Source: an uncultured Eubacteriales bacterium (GTDB taxonomy: Bacteria > Bacillota > Clostridia > Oscillospirales > Oscillospiraceae). Taken from it: a DNA stretch of 14,919 bases. The translations under genes and the position numbers were made by a program. The stretch lies in assembly GCA_905201305.1 (NCBI GenBank), contig CAJKNS010000024.1:1-14919 (forward strand), given 5' to 3'. The notes under the pieces are model-generated. The model was not told where the DNA came from, did no database searches, and saw nothing but the letters and a program-made list of their open reading frames with translations. This document shows positions 1 to 6,770 of this stretch, piece after piece (positions within the stretch are counted from its first letter, which is position 1; every line of letters begins with the position of its first letter).

Positions 1-27
1 CCCCTGCCGCAAATAATGCGGCAGGGG
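1..27 (-). terminator. Hairpin terminator of the UGSC-like/OYE reductase operon
   Basis: A perfect 10-bp GC-rich inverted repeat (CCCCTGCCGC, 7-nt loop, GCGGCAGGGG) lies 27 bases beyond the stop codon of the flavin reductase gene. Its position and strength fit an intrinsic terminator for the minus-strand operon. The U-tract that would complete the call lies outside the window, so the assignment is likely but not complete. Confidence 0.65.
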
Positions 28-54
28 CTTACTGATAGGAAGGAAATGAGAAGC

Positions 55-1974
55 TCAAAGGGTCATAGCAATGTCGAAGGCATCTCGAATCGCCTGCTGC
101 ACGGTGCCCACACGTTTTCCGTCGCCGATGATGGTATAGGGCACCCCCGGAAGAATCAAGCTTTCGGCAAGCGCAGTTCTTGACCGGAAGCCGACACAGA
201 GCACTGCGCTGTCCGCGGAAATGGTGTGAGACGCCCCCGCTCCATCCAAATAAGTGACACCATGCTTGGTGATACCGGTGCAGCGTCCGCCGGTGATGCA
301 ATGGATGTTATCCCGCTCGTTCAGTTCAATATCCATCGCCCACTTGTAGGTAAACCAGGCGTCCGGTGCAATTTTATCCTGCATCTCCAAAATGGTAACG
401 TTTTTCCCCAGCTGTGCCAAATGAATGCCGGTTTCTGCCCCCACCTGACCGCCGCCGATGATCACCACGTTTTCCCCCAGCGCATCCTCATGACCGAACA
501 CCTCCGGCGCTTTTACGGTGCGCTCTACCCCGGGGATGGGAACCACCAGCGGATCGGCGCCCACTGCCAAAATCACATGATCGGGCTGCTGGGCAAGCAG
601 CAGCTCCGGCGTGGCAGTAGTGCTGCATCGGAGGTCGATTGCGCGCTGCTTTACCTGCCGGATGAGATAGTCCTTGAATCGCCCAAGGTCCCGCTTAAAC
701 CGGGCATAATCCGCAAAATTCAGCTGACCTCCCAGATGGTCAGAAGTCTCAAACAGAGTCACATGATGACCCCGGTCATGAAGATAAATGGCTGCCTGCA
801 TTCCCGCAGGTCCGCCGCCCACAATGGAGATGTTTTTTCCACCCTTCGTGGGGAGAATGTACTGATCCAGTTGATCCTCAATGCCAGTTTCCGGGTTGAC
901 GGAGCAGACAAAGTGATCATAATAGCAGGCGCCGTCGTGACACTTAAAGCATTTGATGCAGGGGCGCACATCCGCCCCCTTGCCAGCATATGCCTTGTTC
1001 CCCAGCTCCGGGTCCGCAATGACGCCTCGGGCAATGGACACAAAGTCCGCCTTGCCGCTGGCGATGATATCCTCCGCCTGCTGGAGGTTTTGAATCGCGC
1101 CGATGGCAACCACCGGAATATTTACCCCGGATTTTTTGATGGCATCGGCATATTTGACGTTGGGGGTATCCGGGAGGAAGCCCGACGGATGGGTGGTTGT
1201 AAAATAGCGGGCATTGTTCATGCCGCAGGAGCAGTGGAGCAGATCTACCCTGCCCTCCAGCAGCTTTACGAATTCAATGGATTCCTCCACAGTAATGCCA
1301 TCCGGGTCCACCTCGGAGACGGAGAAACGCAGCTCTATGAGAAAATTCTTTCCACAGCGGCGCTTGATTTCGTCAATAATCATCAGCGGATAACGGGCGC
1401 GGTTCTCCAGACTGCCGCCAAATTCATCGGTCCGATGGTTATACCGCCGGGAGAGGAACTGCCCCCATTCGCCGCCGTGACCAATGTGGAACATGCACAT
1501 ATCAAATCCGGCTTTTTGGACAAGTTCAGCGGCGTCTCCGAACATTTTCACCTTTTGTTCCATGATTGCCCGGGGCATTTCAACACTTTTCCTTTCAAAC
1601 TTCGTCAGCCCCGGTCCTACGGCATAGTACTGGTCATAGCGATACTGGTCGGAAAGCTGCATCGATGCCACGGCGCCAAAATGATGCACCCGGGCAGCGA
1701 GCTTGTAGAGACTCCGCAGTCCCTCGGTGGTATAGGGATTTACATGGAGATGGCTGCCGTCGGATTTCATGTTGGGGTTGACCTGAACGCCGGTGCAGGT
1801 GACCATGGCGGCGCCGCCCTTTGCACGGTTTCCGAAGTGCGTGATTACCGCCTCCTGAAAGCCAAGTTCCCCGTTCTGGAGGGCATGCACACCGGTGGGT
1901 GCCGTGAAAATGCGGTTTTTGAACAGTGTATTTCCCACCTTCATGGGAGAAAGCAGATGGGGATAGGGATTCAT
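55..1974 (-). CDS. OYE-family NADH:flavin oxidoreductase with [4Fe-4S] cluster and FAD/NAD domains (2,4-dienoyl-CoA reductase/BaiCD-type)
   Basis: This 639-residue protein has the full three-part layout of the 2,4-dienoyl-CoA reductase/enoate reductase group. An FMN TIM barrel spans about residues 5-335 and carries RTDEFGGSLENR at 181-192. A cluster motif C339-x2-C342-x2-C345-x11-C357 follows, then an FAD Rossmann domain (GGGPAGM at 386-392) and an NAD(P) domain (GGGQVGAE at 507-514). Family knowledge says electrons pass from NAD(P)H to FAD, Fe-S and FMN, then reduce an activated C=C bond in the cytoplasm; the substrate here is unknown. The usual HxxHGY active-site segment reads H163-IGH-GG, so the tyrosine proton donor appears to be replaced by glycine. 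The start has an AGGAGG site 6 bases upstream. It follows the UGSC-like gene by 11 bases and is surely co-transcribed from that gene's sigma-54 promoter. Confidence 0.93.
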   Translation of the reverse strand: MNPYPHLLSPMKVGNTLFKNRIFTAPTGVHALQNGELGFQEAVITHFGNRAKGGAAMVTCTGVQVNPNMKSDGSHLHVNPYTTEGLRSLYKLAARVHHFGAVASMQLSDQYRYDQYYAVGPGLTKFERKSVEMPRAIMEQKVKMFGDAAELVQKAGFDMCMFHIGHGGEWGQFLSRRYNHRTDEFGGSLENRARYPLMIIDEIKRRCGKNFLIELRFSVSEVDPDGITVEESIEFVKLLEGRVDLLHCSCGMNNARYFTTTHPSGFLPDTPNVKYADAIKKSGVNIPVVAIGAIQNLQQAEDIIASGKADFVSIARGVIADPELGNKAYAGKGADVRPCIKCFKCHDGACYYDHFVCSVNPETGIEDQLDQYILPTKGGKNISIVGGGPAGMQAAIYLHDRGHHVTLFETSDHLGGQLNFADYARFKRDLGRFKDYLIRQVKQRAIDLRCSTTATPELLLAQQPDHVILAVGADPLVVPIPGVERTVKAPEVFGHEDALGENVVIIGGGQVGAETGIHLAQLGKNVTILEMQDKIAPDAWFTYKWAMDIELNERDNIHCITGGRCTGITKHGVTYLDGAGASHTISADSAVLCVGFRSRTALAESLILPGVPYTIIGDGKRVGTVQQAIRDAFDIAMTL

Positions 1975-1985
1975 GACGGACCTCC

Positions 1986-3671
1986 TCAGTATGCAATATA
2001 GTTGGGCTTTTCGGTGCGGTACTGCTGCACCAGTTCATCCCAGTTCTCTGGCAGCCGAATTTTCGCGCAGGAGGGACCGCCGTGATCTCCTCCGCCGCCC
2101 AACACTGTCACCATGCAGCCCGCCTGACCGCCTGCCACCGTCAGGAACATATGATCGGTGGACCAGAAGGTGCGGGTGGAGGCGTCCATATCCAGAGGCA
2201 GGTCCACGGTTTTCGGCGGATGATTGTTCTGAATCAGCCACTGGAGATCCACCTCTCTGGCAGGCTTCCGGGCGTATTCCGTTACATAAGCAAGAATCCG
2301 CTCCTTGGTCCAGCCGGCATCCGCCATCATTTTTGCGCATTTGGGGGTTAAGATGACCGCAAGACCCGGGTCCCAGCCATAGGGGTCCATTTTGCACAGG
2401 GCTTTGAGCACCGCAGGCACAGTGGTGCAGGTGGAAACCCGGTGCTCCTGAGGCCAGAACATAGTCACAGCGGAAACCGTCTCTTCAAAGCCAAAGTCGG
2501 TGTGCAGCGGCTTCCAGGGATTGTGCTCCAAATCATCTCCCATGCAGAAGCCCAGACGGAATTCATGTCCCATTTCGCTGAGGTCTTCTACCCCGGGTCT
2601 GACACCGCCGATGTTCATCATGATATAGCCAAACGCCCGGGCGATGGTGGTGTTGGCGCGGAAGGCTGGAGTCAGAGCATGGTCGGCGGTGTTAAAGCCA
2701 ATATCCCGGCAGATCTTGCCGCTGAGGGTCAAAACCGGTCCCCAGGTGGACTGACTACAGCACCAGCCCTCCAGATAAATCCGCGGGTCCATGATCGCTT
2801 CCACCGCTGCAATGAGCACCGGCAGATAAATGGGCAGGCATCCTGCCATCACTGCATTGATTGCAATTTTCTCTACCGTGGCAAGTCCCATCATCGGCGG
2901 AATTTTGGCAACGACGTAATCCGGAGGAAGATCGGTGCCCCGCATCATTTCCTCCACCGCTTCCCGCGTTGGCAGCTTAATGGGCGTGCCGTTGGTCCAG
3001 CCATAGGAATAAAACAGGTCCGACAGCTCGTCGGCGGTACCAGCGAAGGTTTTTGTTGCAAGCTCCTGACTCGCCGGCATCGGATGCAGCTCTTCCTCCG
3101 TCAGCGGCAGGGTCAGTCCGTCGATCAGCTGGCAGACGAATGCTTCGGTGCCCGCCCCCATGTTTTTCTCTGTCTGGGCAAGGTCAGAGCGCCCGAAAAT
3201 ATCCAGCACCTCCGGCTGGAAGGAAACCCCCCGCAGACCGGGTACGCAGCGGGCTTTGACCCCGCGCAGTCCCGCAGAATAGGTCCGGGGCACCACTGCC
3301 ATCACCGTGGGCTTGCCCTTCTGCTCCATATACGCAGCATTGTAGCCCAAAAACAGCGACGAAGAGGGCACTGCGCCGTAAAAAGCCAGCACGCAGTCCA
3401 CCTGAGAAAGCCATGCGTCAAACTCCGGTTTTACTGCACCGTCTTTTGCAATGTCGGTGGTTTCGGCGGTGTAGCGAAAATAGGAGAATTTCGCCGTAGG
3501 GAACTGGGTGCGAATGTGCTTTTCCACCACCTTCAGCATAAAGGTAGCAACATTCATAAAATCCCCGAACATACCAACGGTTTTGCCGTTCAGGGTATCC
3601 AACCGTGGGCTAAGACCAAACAGCCGGGACTGGTCTACCTCCGCCCAGGGGCTTAAAACAGTCTGCTTCAT
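1986..3671 (-). CDS. UGSC-like two-domain protein lacking the Sec/Cys motif
   Basis: This is a 561-residue protein. The start at 3671 is chosen because AGGAGG lies 11 bases upstream and a sigma-54 promoter just before it; the frame stays open to 3872 but would run through both. Residues 1-195 resemble the UGSC (seleno)protein family. The D-x-V-L-A-x-x-G-A segment, followed by YMEQKGKPTV at 114-123, brackets the place where U-G-S-C is expected, but here it reads V101-P-S-S104. Residues about 205-561 resemble the larger conserved domain often found with that family (GWTNGTPIKLPT at 224-235, WGPVLTLSG at 310-318, a glycine-rich GGGGDHGG at 525-532). No function is established. It is the first gene of a two-gene operon with the flavin reductase. 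The missing selenocysteine/cysteine suggests either loss of redox catalysis or a binding role. Family assignment is from recall, not a search. Confidence 0.8.
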   Translation of the reverse strand: MKQTVLSPWAEVDQSRLFGLSPRLDTLNGKTVGMFGDFMNVATFMLKVVEKHIRTQFPTAKFSYFRYTAETTDIAKDGAVKPEFDAWLSQVDCVLAFYGAVPSSSLFLGYNAAYMEQKGKPTVMAVVPRTYSAGLRGVKARCVPGLRGVSFQPEVLDIFGRSDLAQTEKNMGAGTEAFVCQLIDGLTLPLTEEELHPMPASQELATKTFAGTADELSDLFYSYGWTNGTPIKLPTREAVEEMMRGTDLPPDYVVAKIPPMMGLATVEKIAINAVMAGCLPIYLPVLIAAVEAIMDPRIYLEGWCCSQSTWGPVLTLSGKICRDIGFNTADHALTPAFRANTTIARAFGYIMMNIGGVRPGVEDLSEMGHEFRLGFCMGDDLEHNPWKPLHTDFGFEETVSAVTMFWPQEHRVSTCTTVPAVLKALCKMDPYGWDPGLAVILTPKCAKMMADAGWTKERILAYVTEYARKPAREVDLQWLIQNNHPPKTVDLPLDMDASTRTFWSTDHMFLTVAGGQAGCMVTVLGGGGDHGGPSCAKIRLPENWDELVQQYRTEKPNYIAY

Positions 3672-3677
3672 AAAAAG

Positions 3678-3707
3678 ATACCTCCTGTGATTTCTCACAG
3701 AAGGTAT
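3678..3707 (-). terminator. RBS-embedding GAAA-loop hairpin with U-tract (terminator/translation blocker)
   Basis: In the minus-strand RNA, AUACCUUCUGUGA pairs with UCACAGGAGGUAU across a GAAA tetraloop. The result is a 13-bp stem with one U-G wobble, followed by CUUUUU and then the AUG of the UGSC-like gene. The 3' arm contains that gene's AGGAGG. It therefore looks like an intrinsic terminator for the upstream EBP transcript that also hides the ribosome site in any read-through RNA. The predicted sigma-54 start (about 3698) lies inside the 5' arm, so the native transcript could not form the whole stem. Confidence 0.7.
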
Positions 3708-3708
3708 T

Positions 3709-3724
3709 TGCAATTTTTGTGCCA
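3709..3724 (-). promoter_or_regulatory. Sigma-54 (-24/-12) promoter of the UGSC-like/OYE reductase operon
   Basis: The minus strand reads CTGGCAC-AAAAA-TTGCA, matching the consensus TGGCAC-N5-TTGCA at every defined base. It sits 12 bases past the EBP stop codon and 37 bases before the UGSC-like start codon. With the C of TTGC at -12, transcription should start near 3698, giving a leader of about 27 bases. Activation by the adjacent EBP is inferred. Confidence 0.9.
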
Positions 3725-3736
3725 GTTGATTTGCGG

Positions 3737-5224
3737 TCACCCCTGAATTCCGTGTTTTTTCAGCTTTCCATAAAGGGTAGAACGGCTGATGCCCAAAAGC
3801 CGGGCTGCTTCCGTATAATTTCCGCCGGTTTCCCGCAGGGCAAGCCGAAGCTGCTGTGCTTCCGTTTCCCAAAGGGATGGAATGCGCGGTGGAGGGGCTA
3901 AGTTGGATGCCGGAGCAGGCGCTGCATTGGACGCGGTCACCTGATTGCCCTGATTGTCATAATGCACCTGCTTCCGGGTTGGCTCCGGCATGGGATCGTC
4001 CACGCTGCGGTATTCCTTGAGCTCCACCAGATGGAACATCTCTCCCGTGGCGTCATAGATGTGCTTCTGGTCGATGATGGTGTTGGGATAGAGAAAATAG
4101 AGCCGATTAAGCACATTCCGAAGCTCCCGGACATTGCCGGGCCAGTTGTAATGGAACATCATATCCCGGGCATCCTGGGTAAACTCCAGATGCAAATGAT
4201 CCTGACGCATAAAGTGTGCAATGAGCTTTGGGATATCCTGCTTTCTGACCCGCAGCGGCGGAATATTGATTTCAAAGGTGTTCAGCCGATAGTAGAGATC
4301 CATGCGGAACTGCTTTTTTGCCGCCATTTCCTTGAGGTTTTCGTTGGTGGAAGCGATAATTTTCGCGGTAAGCGGAATGGTGCGATTGCCGCCGATACGT
4401 TCAAATTCCCGCTCCTCCAAAACCCGCAGCAGCTTACTTTGCAGGCTCAAATCCATTTCACCGATTTCGTCCAGCAACAAAACGCCGCCGGCTGCCTGCT
4501 CAAATTTCCCCTTCTGCATGGTGTTTGCGCCGGTAAAGGCACCCTTTTCATGCCCAAACAGCTCTGATTCCAGCAGCTCCTTGGGAATCGCAGAGCAGTT
4601 GATTTTGATATATGGCAGATTCCGTCCGCCGCAGTATTCCTGATAGATTCCACCCGCCAGGATTTCCTTTCCCACACCGGTTTCTCCAATCAGCAGCACC
4701 GGATGGGGAGAATGAGCAATTCGGTGGCACTGCTCAATCATAGTAAGCACCTGGGGGCTGTCACCGATAAAGTCGGAAAAACGATACCCGGAGCGGCGCT
4801 GACGGGTCTGGACCTCGGTGGGATATTGCCGCTCCTGCTCTTCAATGGCGCGCTTGAGAATCGCCATAGACCGAAACAGCACCAGAACCACAACACCGGT
4901 AACGGTTCCCTCCCAGACCACAGGGATGATGTTGGTCAGAAGCCGCTGACCGCCAATCTGCATGGAAATGCCCATGCGCCGTTGACCGGTTTCCAAAACG
5001 CCGCGAATGGGGGTGCAGTCATCGATTCGCAGGGTTTCCACAGATGCTCCGGCACATTCCTGGAGACTTTGACCGGTCAGCGCCTGAAATCCGGGGGTGA
5101 GATAGAGAATGTTCAGGTTCTGATCCACCAGAAGCGCGGCATCCACGGCAGCATCCAGCAGCCGATCCACTAAAATATGCCCTTCCGGGGTACGCAGCTG
5201 GGGAATTTCAAAAGCTTCTGTCAT
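3737..5224 (-). CDS. Sigma-54-dependent enhancer-binding activator (PAS-AAA+-Fis)
   Basis: This 495-residue protein has all features of a bacterial enhancer-binding protein. A PAS-like sensor spans about residues 20-125. The AAA+ core has Walker A GETGVGKE at 180-187, the sigma-54-contacting GAFTGA loop at 228-233, Walker B LLLDEIGE at 249-256, ASTNEN at 291-296, RMDLYYRL at 307-314 and WPGNVREL at 361-368. A Fis-type helix-turn-helix lies at about 467-491, after a Pro/Ala-rich linker (about 430-450). It should bind enhancer DNA and hydrolyse ATP to open sigma-54 promoters; the ligand is unknown. No receiver domain is present, so a small molecule or redox signal read by the PAS domain is more likely than phosphorylation. 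The start has GGAGGAG about 8 bases upstream. It follows rpoN by 55 bases and immediately precedes a sigma-54 operon, its probable target. Confidence 0.95.
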   Translation of the reverse strand: MTEAFEIPQLRTPEGHILVDRLLDAAVDAALLVDQNLNILYLTPGFQALTGQSLQECAGASVETLRIDDCTPIRGVLETGQRRMGISMQIGGQRLLTNIIPVVWEGTVTGVVVLVLFRSMAILKRAIEEQERQYPTEVQTRQRRSGYRFSDFIGDSPQVLTMIEQCHRIAHSPHPVLLIGETGVGKEILAGGIYQEYCGGRNLPYIKINCSAIPKELLESELFGHEKGAFTGANTMQKGKFEQAAGGVLLLDEIGEMDLSLQSKLLRVLEEREFERIGGNRTIPLTAKIIASTNENLKEMAAKKQFRMDLYYRLNTFEINIPPLRVRKQDIPKLIAHFMRQDHLHLEFTQDARDMMFHYNWPGNVRELRNVLNRLYFLYPNTIIDQKHIYDATGEMFHLVELKEYRSVDDPMPEPTRKQVHYDNQGNQVTASNAAPAPASNLAPPPRIPSLWETEAQQLRLALRETGGNYTEAARLLGISRSTLYGKLKKHGIQG

Positions 5225-5253
5225 CGCAATTTCTCCTCCGGTGTATCAAATCC

Positions 5254-5275
5254 GTACATATGTACAATTATAGCA
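5254..5275 (-). promoter_or_regulatory. Extended -10 vegetative promoter with overlapping palindrome, for the EBP gene
   Basis: On the minus strand, TGC-TATAAT (5275-5267) is a perfect extended -10 element between rpoN and the EBP start; no good -35 was seen. About 1 base downstream, covering the expected start point, is the perfect 12-bp palindrome GTACATATGTAC (5254-5265), a candidate operator. This would give the activator a basal supply independent of sigma-54. Confidence 0.6.
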
Positions 5276-5279
5276 CAGT

Positions 5280-6611
5280 TTATGCCCGTTTACGAGCGGA
5301 AGCCGGTAGAATTCCCAGCTCCGCGCGGTATTTTGCCACGGCACGGCGGGAAATAGTGATGTGCTGCGTCGCCAACAGGGAAACAATTCGCTCATCGCTG
5401 CTGGGGTGGGCAGAATCCTCCGTAGCAATCAGCTGACGAATGGCGGATTTAATGGTTTCCCGTCCCATGGTGGGATTTTGTCCGGCACTGCGGCTGAAAA
5501 AGCTGCTCATGGGAAGAAGCCCCCGGGGACATTCGATGTACTTATCCCGGACCGCGCGGCTGACGGTGGATTCGTGTACCTCCAGTTCCTCCGCCACATC
5601 CCGAAGGGTCATTTTTTGCAGCTGACCGCCCAGCAAAAAAGCCTGCTGCCGCCGGGCAATCACCTGACCGCAGCGAAGCATGGTGCTTTGCCGGTTTCCC
5701 ATGTCCCGAATGACCTGCTGAAGCTGAGAGAGCTTTTGGCGAAGATATTGCTGCACCTCCGGGTCCGTCTCCTGTTCCAGCATCCGGAGGTATTGCCCGT
5801 TGATTTGCAGGCTGGGCGCAGCAGCTTCGTTCCCGGTTACCACCAGCTGACCGTCCTTTTCACGAATGTAGAGGTCAGGACGGACATAGATCACTGCGTC
5901 CCCTGTGGAAAAGCCATTGGCAGGATAGGGTGAAAGCCCACGAATTTTCTGTAGTGCGGCATCTGCATCAGCGGCAGATACGCCAAGTTGCCGGGAAATT
6001 TTAGCAAAAGATATCGCGGCAAGATTTAATCCGTATGTTCGAAGCAGCGTCTGAGCAAGCGCGGTGGATGGTTGGCGCTGAAGCTGGAGCAGCAAACATT
6101 CGGTTACGTCTTGGGCTCCAACACCGGCTGGCTCCAGGGACTGAAGGATGTGAAGGGCTTCCTGCGCTTCGGCTTCCGAAACGTTGGCAGCCCCTGCAAG
6201 CTCGGAGATCGAACCGGAGTAAAATCCGTGATCGTCCAGGGAGTCAATCAGCACCTGGAGTGCATGGGCAAGGGGCTTTGGCAGTGTGCGCGTCATGAGC
6301 TGTTCTCGAAGCGCTTCGGACAAGGTACCGTCAGAGGGGGCTGCAATGGGAACGGACTCCGCAGCTTCGTTTCCATAATAGCTCCGATTTTGCCGGTCCG
6401 ACTGCCGGAGCCAACGAAGCTGCTGGGCAAAGCTGTCCGGCGTCTGCTGCGGGAACTCCCGGGGCTTTATGAGCTCCGCCATGGGATTCTCGCAGGAAAG
6501 CTCCACCAGATAGTCCTCCAGCTCCTTGGCGCTGTAGGACAAGATGGTCATGGTTCCAATGAGCTGCGGCGTAATGGTCTGCGTTGCTTTCATCTCTGTG
6601 GTAAGATTCAT
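5280..6611 (-). CDS. rpoN: RNA polymerase sigma-54 factor RpoN
   Basis: This 443-residue protein matches sigma-54 along its length. Region I is at the N-terminus (about residues 9-47, with TITPQLIGTMTIL and a C-terminal NPMAEL). A core-binding and central region with VTECLLLQLQ and GLSPYPANGF follows. An HTH contains VHESTVSRAVRDKYIECPRG. The RpoN box RRAVAKYRAELGI is near the end and close to the consensus ARRTVAKYRE. RpoN directs RNA polymerase to -24/-12 promoters and needs an AAA+ activator to initiate. The start has AGGAGGGG about 8 bases upstream. Unusually, it sits beside an EBP and several sigma-54 promoters and has one of its own. Whether this is the only rpoN of the genome or an island-specific extra copy cannot be judged here. 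Confidence 0.95.
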   Translation of the reverse strand: MNLTTEMKATQTITPQLIGTMTILSYSAKELEDYLVELSCENPMAELIKPREFPQQTPDSFAQQLRWLRQSDRQNRSYYGNEAAESVPIAAPSDGTLSEALREQLMTRTLPKPLAHALQVLIDSLDDHGFYSGSISELAGAANVSEAEAQEALHILQSLEPAGVGAQDVTECLLLQLQRQPSTALAQTLLRTYGLNLAAISFAKISRQLGVSAADADAALQKIRGLSPYPANGFSTGDAVIYVRPDLYIREKDGQLVVTGNEAAAPSLQINGQYLRMLEQETDPEVQQYLRQKLSQLQQVIRDMGNRQSTMLRCGQVIARRQQAFLLGGQLQKMTLRDVAEELEVHESTVSRAVRDKYIECPRGLLPMSSFFSRSAGQNPTMGRETIKSAIRQLIATEDSAHPSSDERIVSLLATQHITISRRAVAKYRAELGILPASARKRA

Positions 6612-6637
6612 GCCGGTCCCCTCCTGGAAATGATCCT

Positions 6638-6653
6638 TGCAAGTTTTGTGCCA
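6638..6653 (-). promoter_or_regulatory. Sigma-54 promoter of rpoN (autoregulation)
   Basis: The minus strand reads TTGGCAC-AAAAC-TTGCA, again a full match to TGGCAC-N5-TTGCA. The predicted start (about 6627) leaves a short leader of about 16 bases that includes the rpoN ribosome site. No convincing -35/-10 pair was seen upstream in 6654-6720, so rpoN may depend largely on its own product. Confidence 0.88.
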
Positions 6654-6668
6654 ATATAGCTGAGATTA

Positions 6669-6696
6669 CCACAGAATTCCGGTGCCGGCAAGGAAT
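6669..6696. promoter_or_regulatory. Candidate activator site upstream of the rpoN promoter
   Basis: Minus-strand CCGGAATTCTGTGG (6682-6669) ends 15 bases before the -24 element and lies within a wider dyad, ATTCC-N11-GGAAT (6676-6696). Related words occur near two other sigma-54 promoters (3740-3753 and 8724-8737). This may be the binding site of the local enhancer-binding protein. It is closer to the promoter than typical enhancers, so the role is speculative. Confidence 0.3.
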
Positions 6697-6715
6697 CTGC
6701 TGAAACTTTGGTGAA

Positions 6716-6754
6716 AACGCAAAAGGGAGCATGCCGGGATTTCGGCATGCTCCC
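6716..6754 (-). terminator. Intrinsic terminator after the amidohydrolase gene
   Basis: A perfect 12-bp stem (GGGAGCATGCCG, 6-nt loop, CGGCATGCTCCC; 6725-6754) lies 16 bases past the amidohydrolase stop. On the minus strand it is followed by TTTTGCGTTTT. It separates the SnoaL/amidohydrolase operon from rpoN. Confidence 0.88.
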
Positions 6755-6770
6755 CAATGTTAAGCTGTGG

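Noticed and set aside
226..2001. A 591-codon open frame on the plus strand
   Set aside because: It is antisense to the OYE reductase, whose motifs are unmistakable; the plus-strand translation shows no recognisable domain and is explained by the GC-rich codon bias of the true gene.
2442..3656. A 404-codon plus-strand open frame
   Set aside because: It lies antisense to the UGSC-like gene and has no convincing ribosome site or domain.
3672..3872. 67-codon upstream extension of the UGSC-like protein
   Set aside because: It would run through the sigma-54 promoter, the hairpin and the end of the activator gene; the ATG at 3671 has an excellent ribosome site and a typical start.
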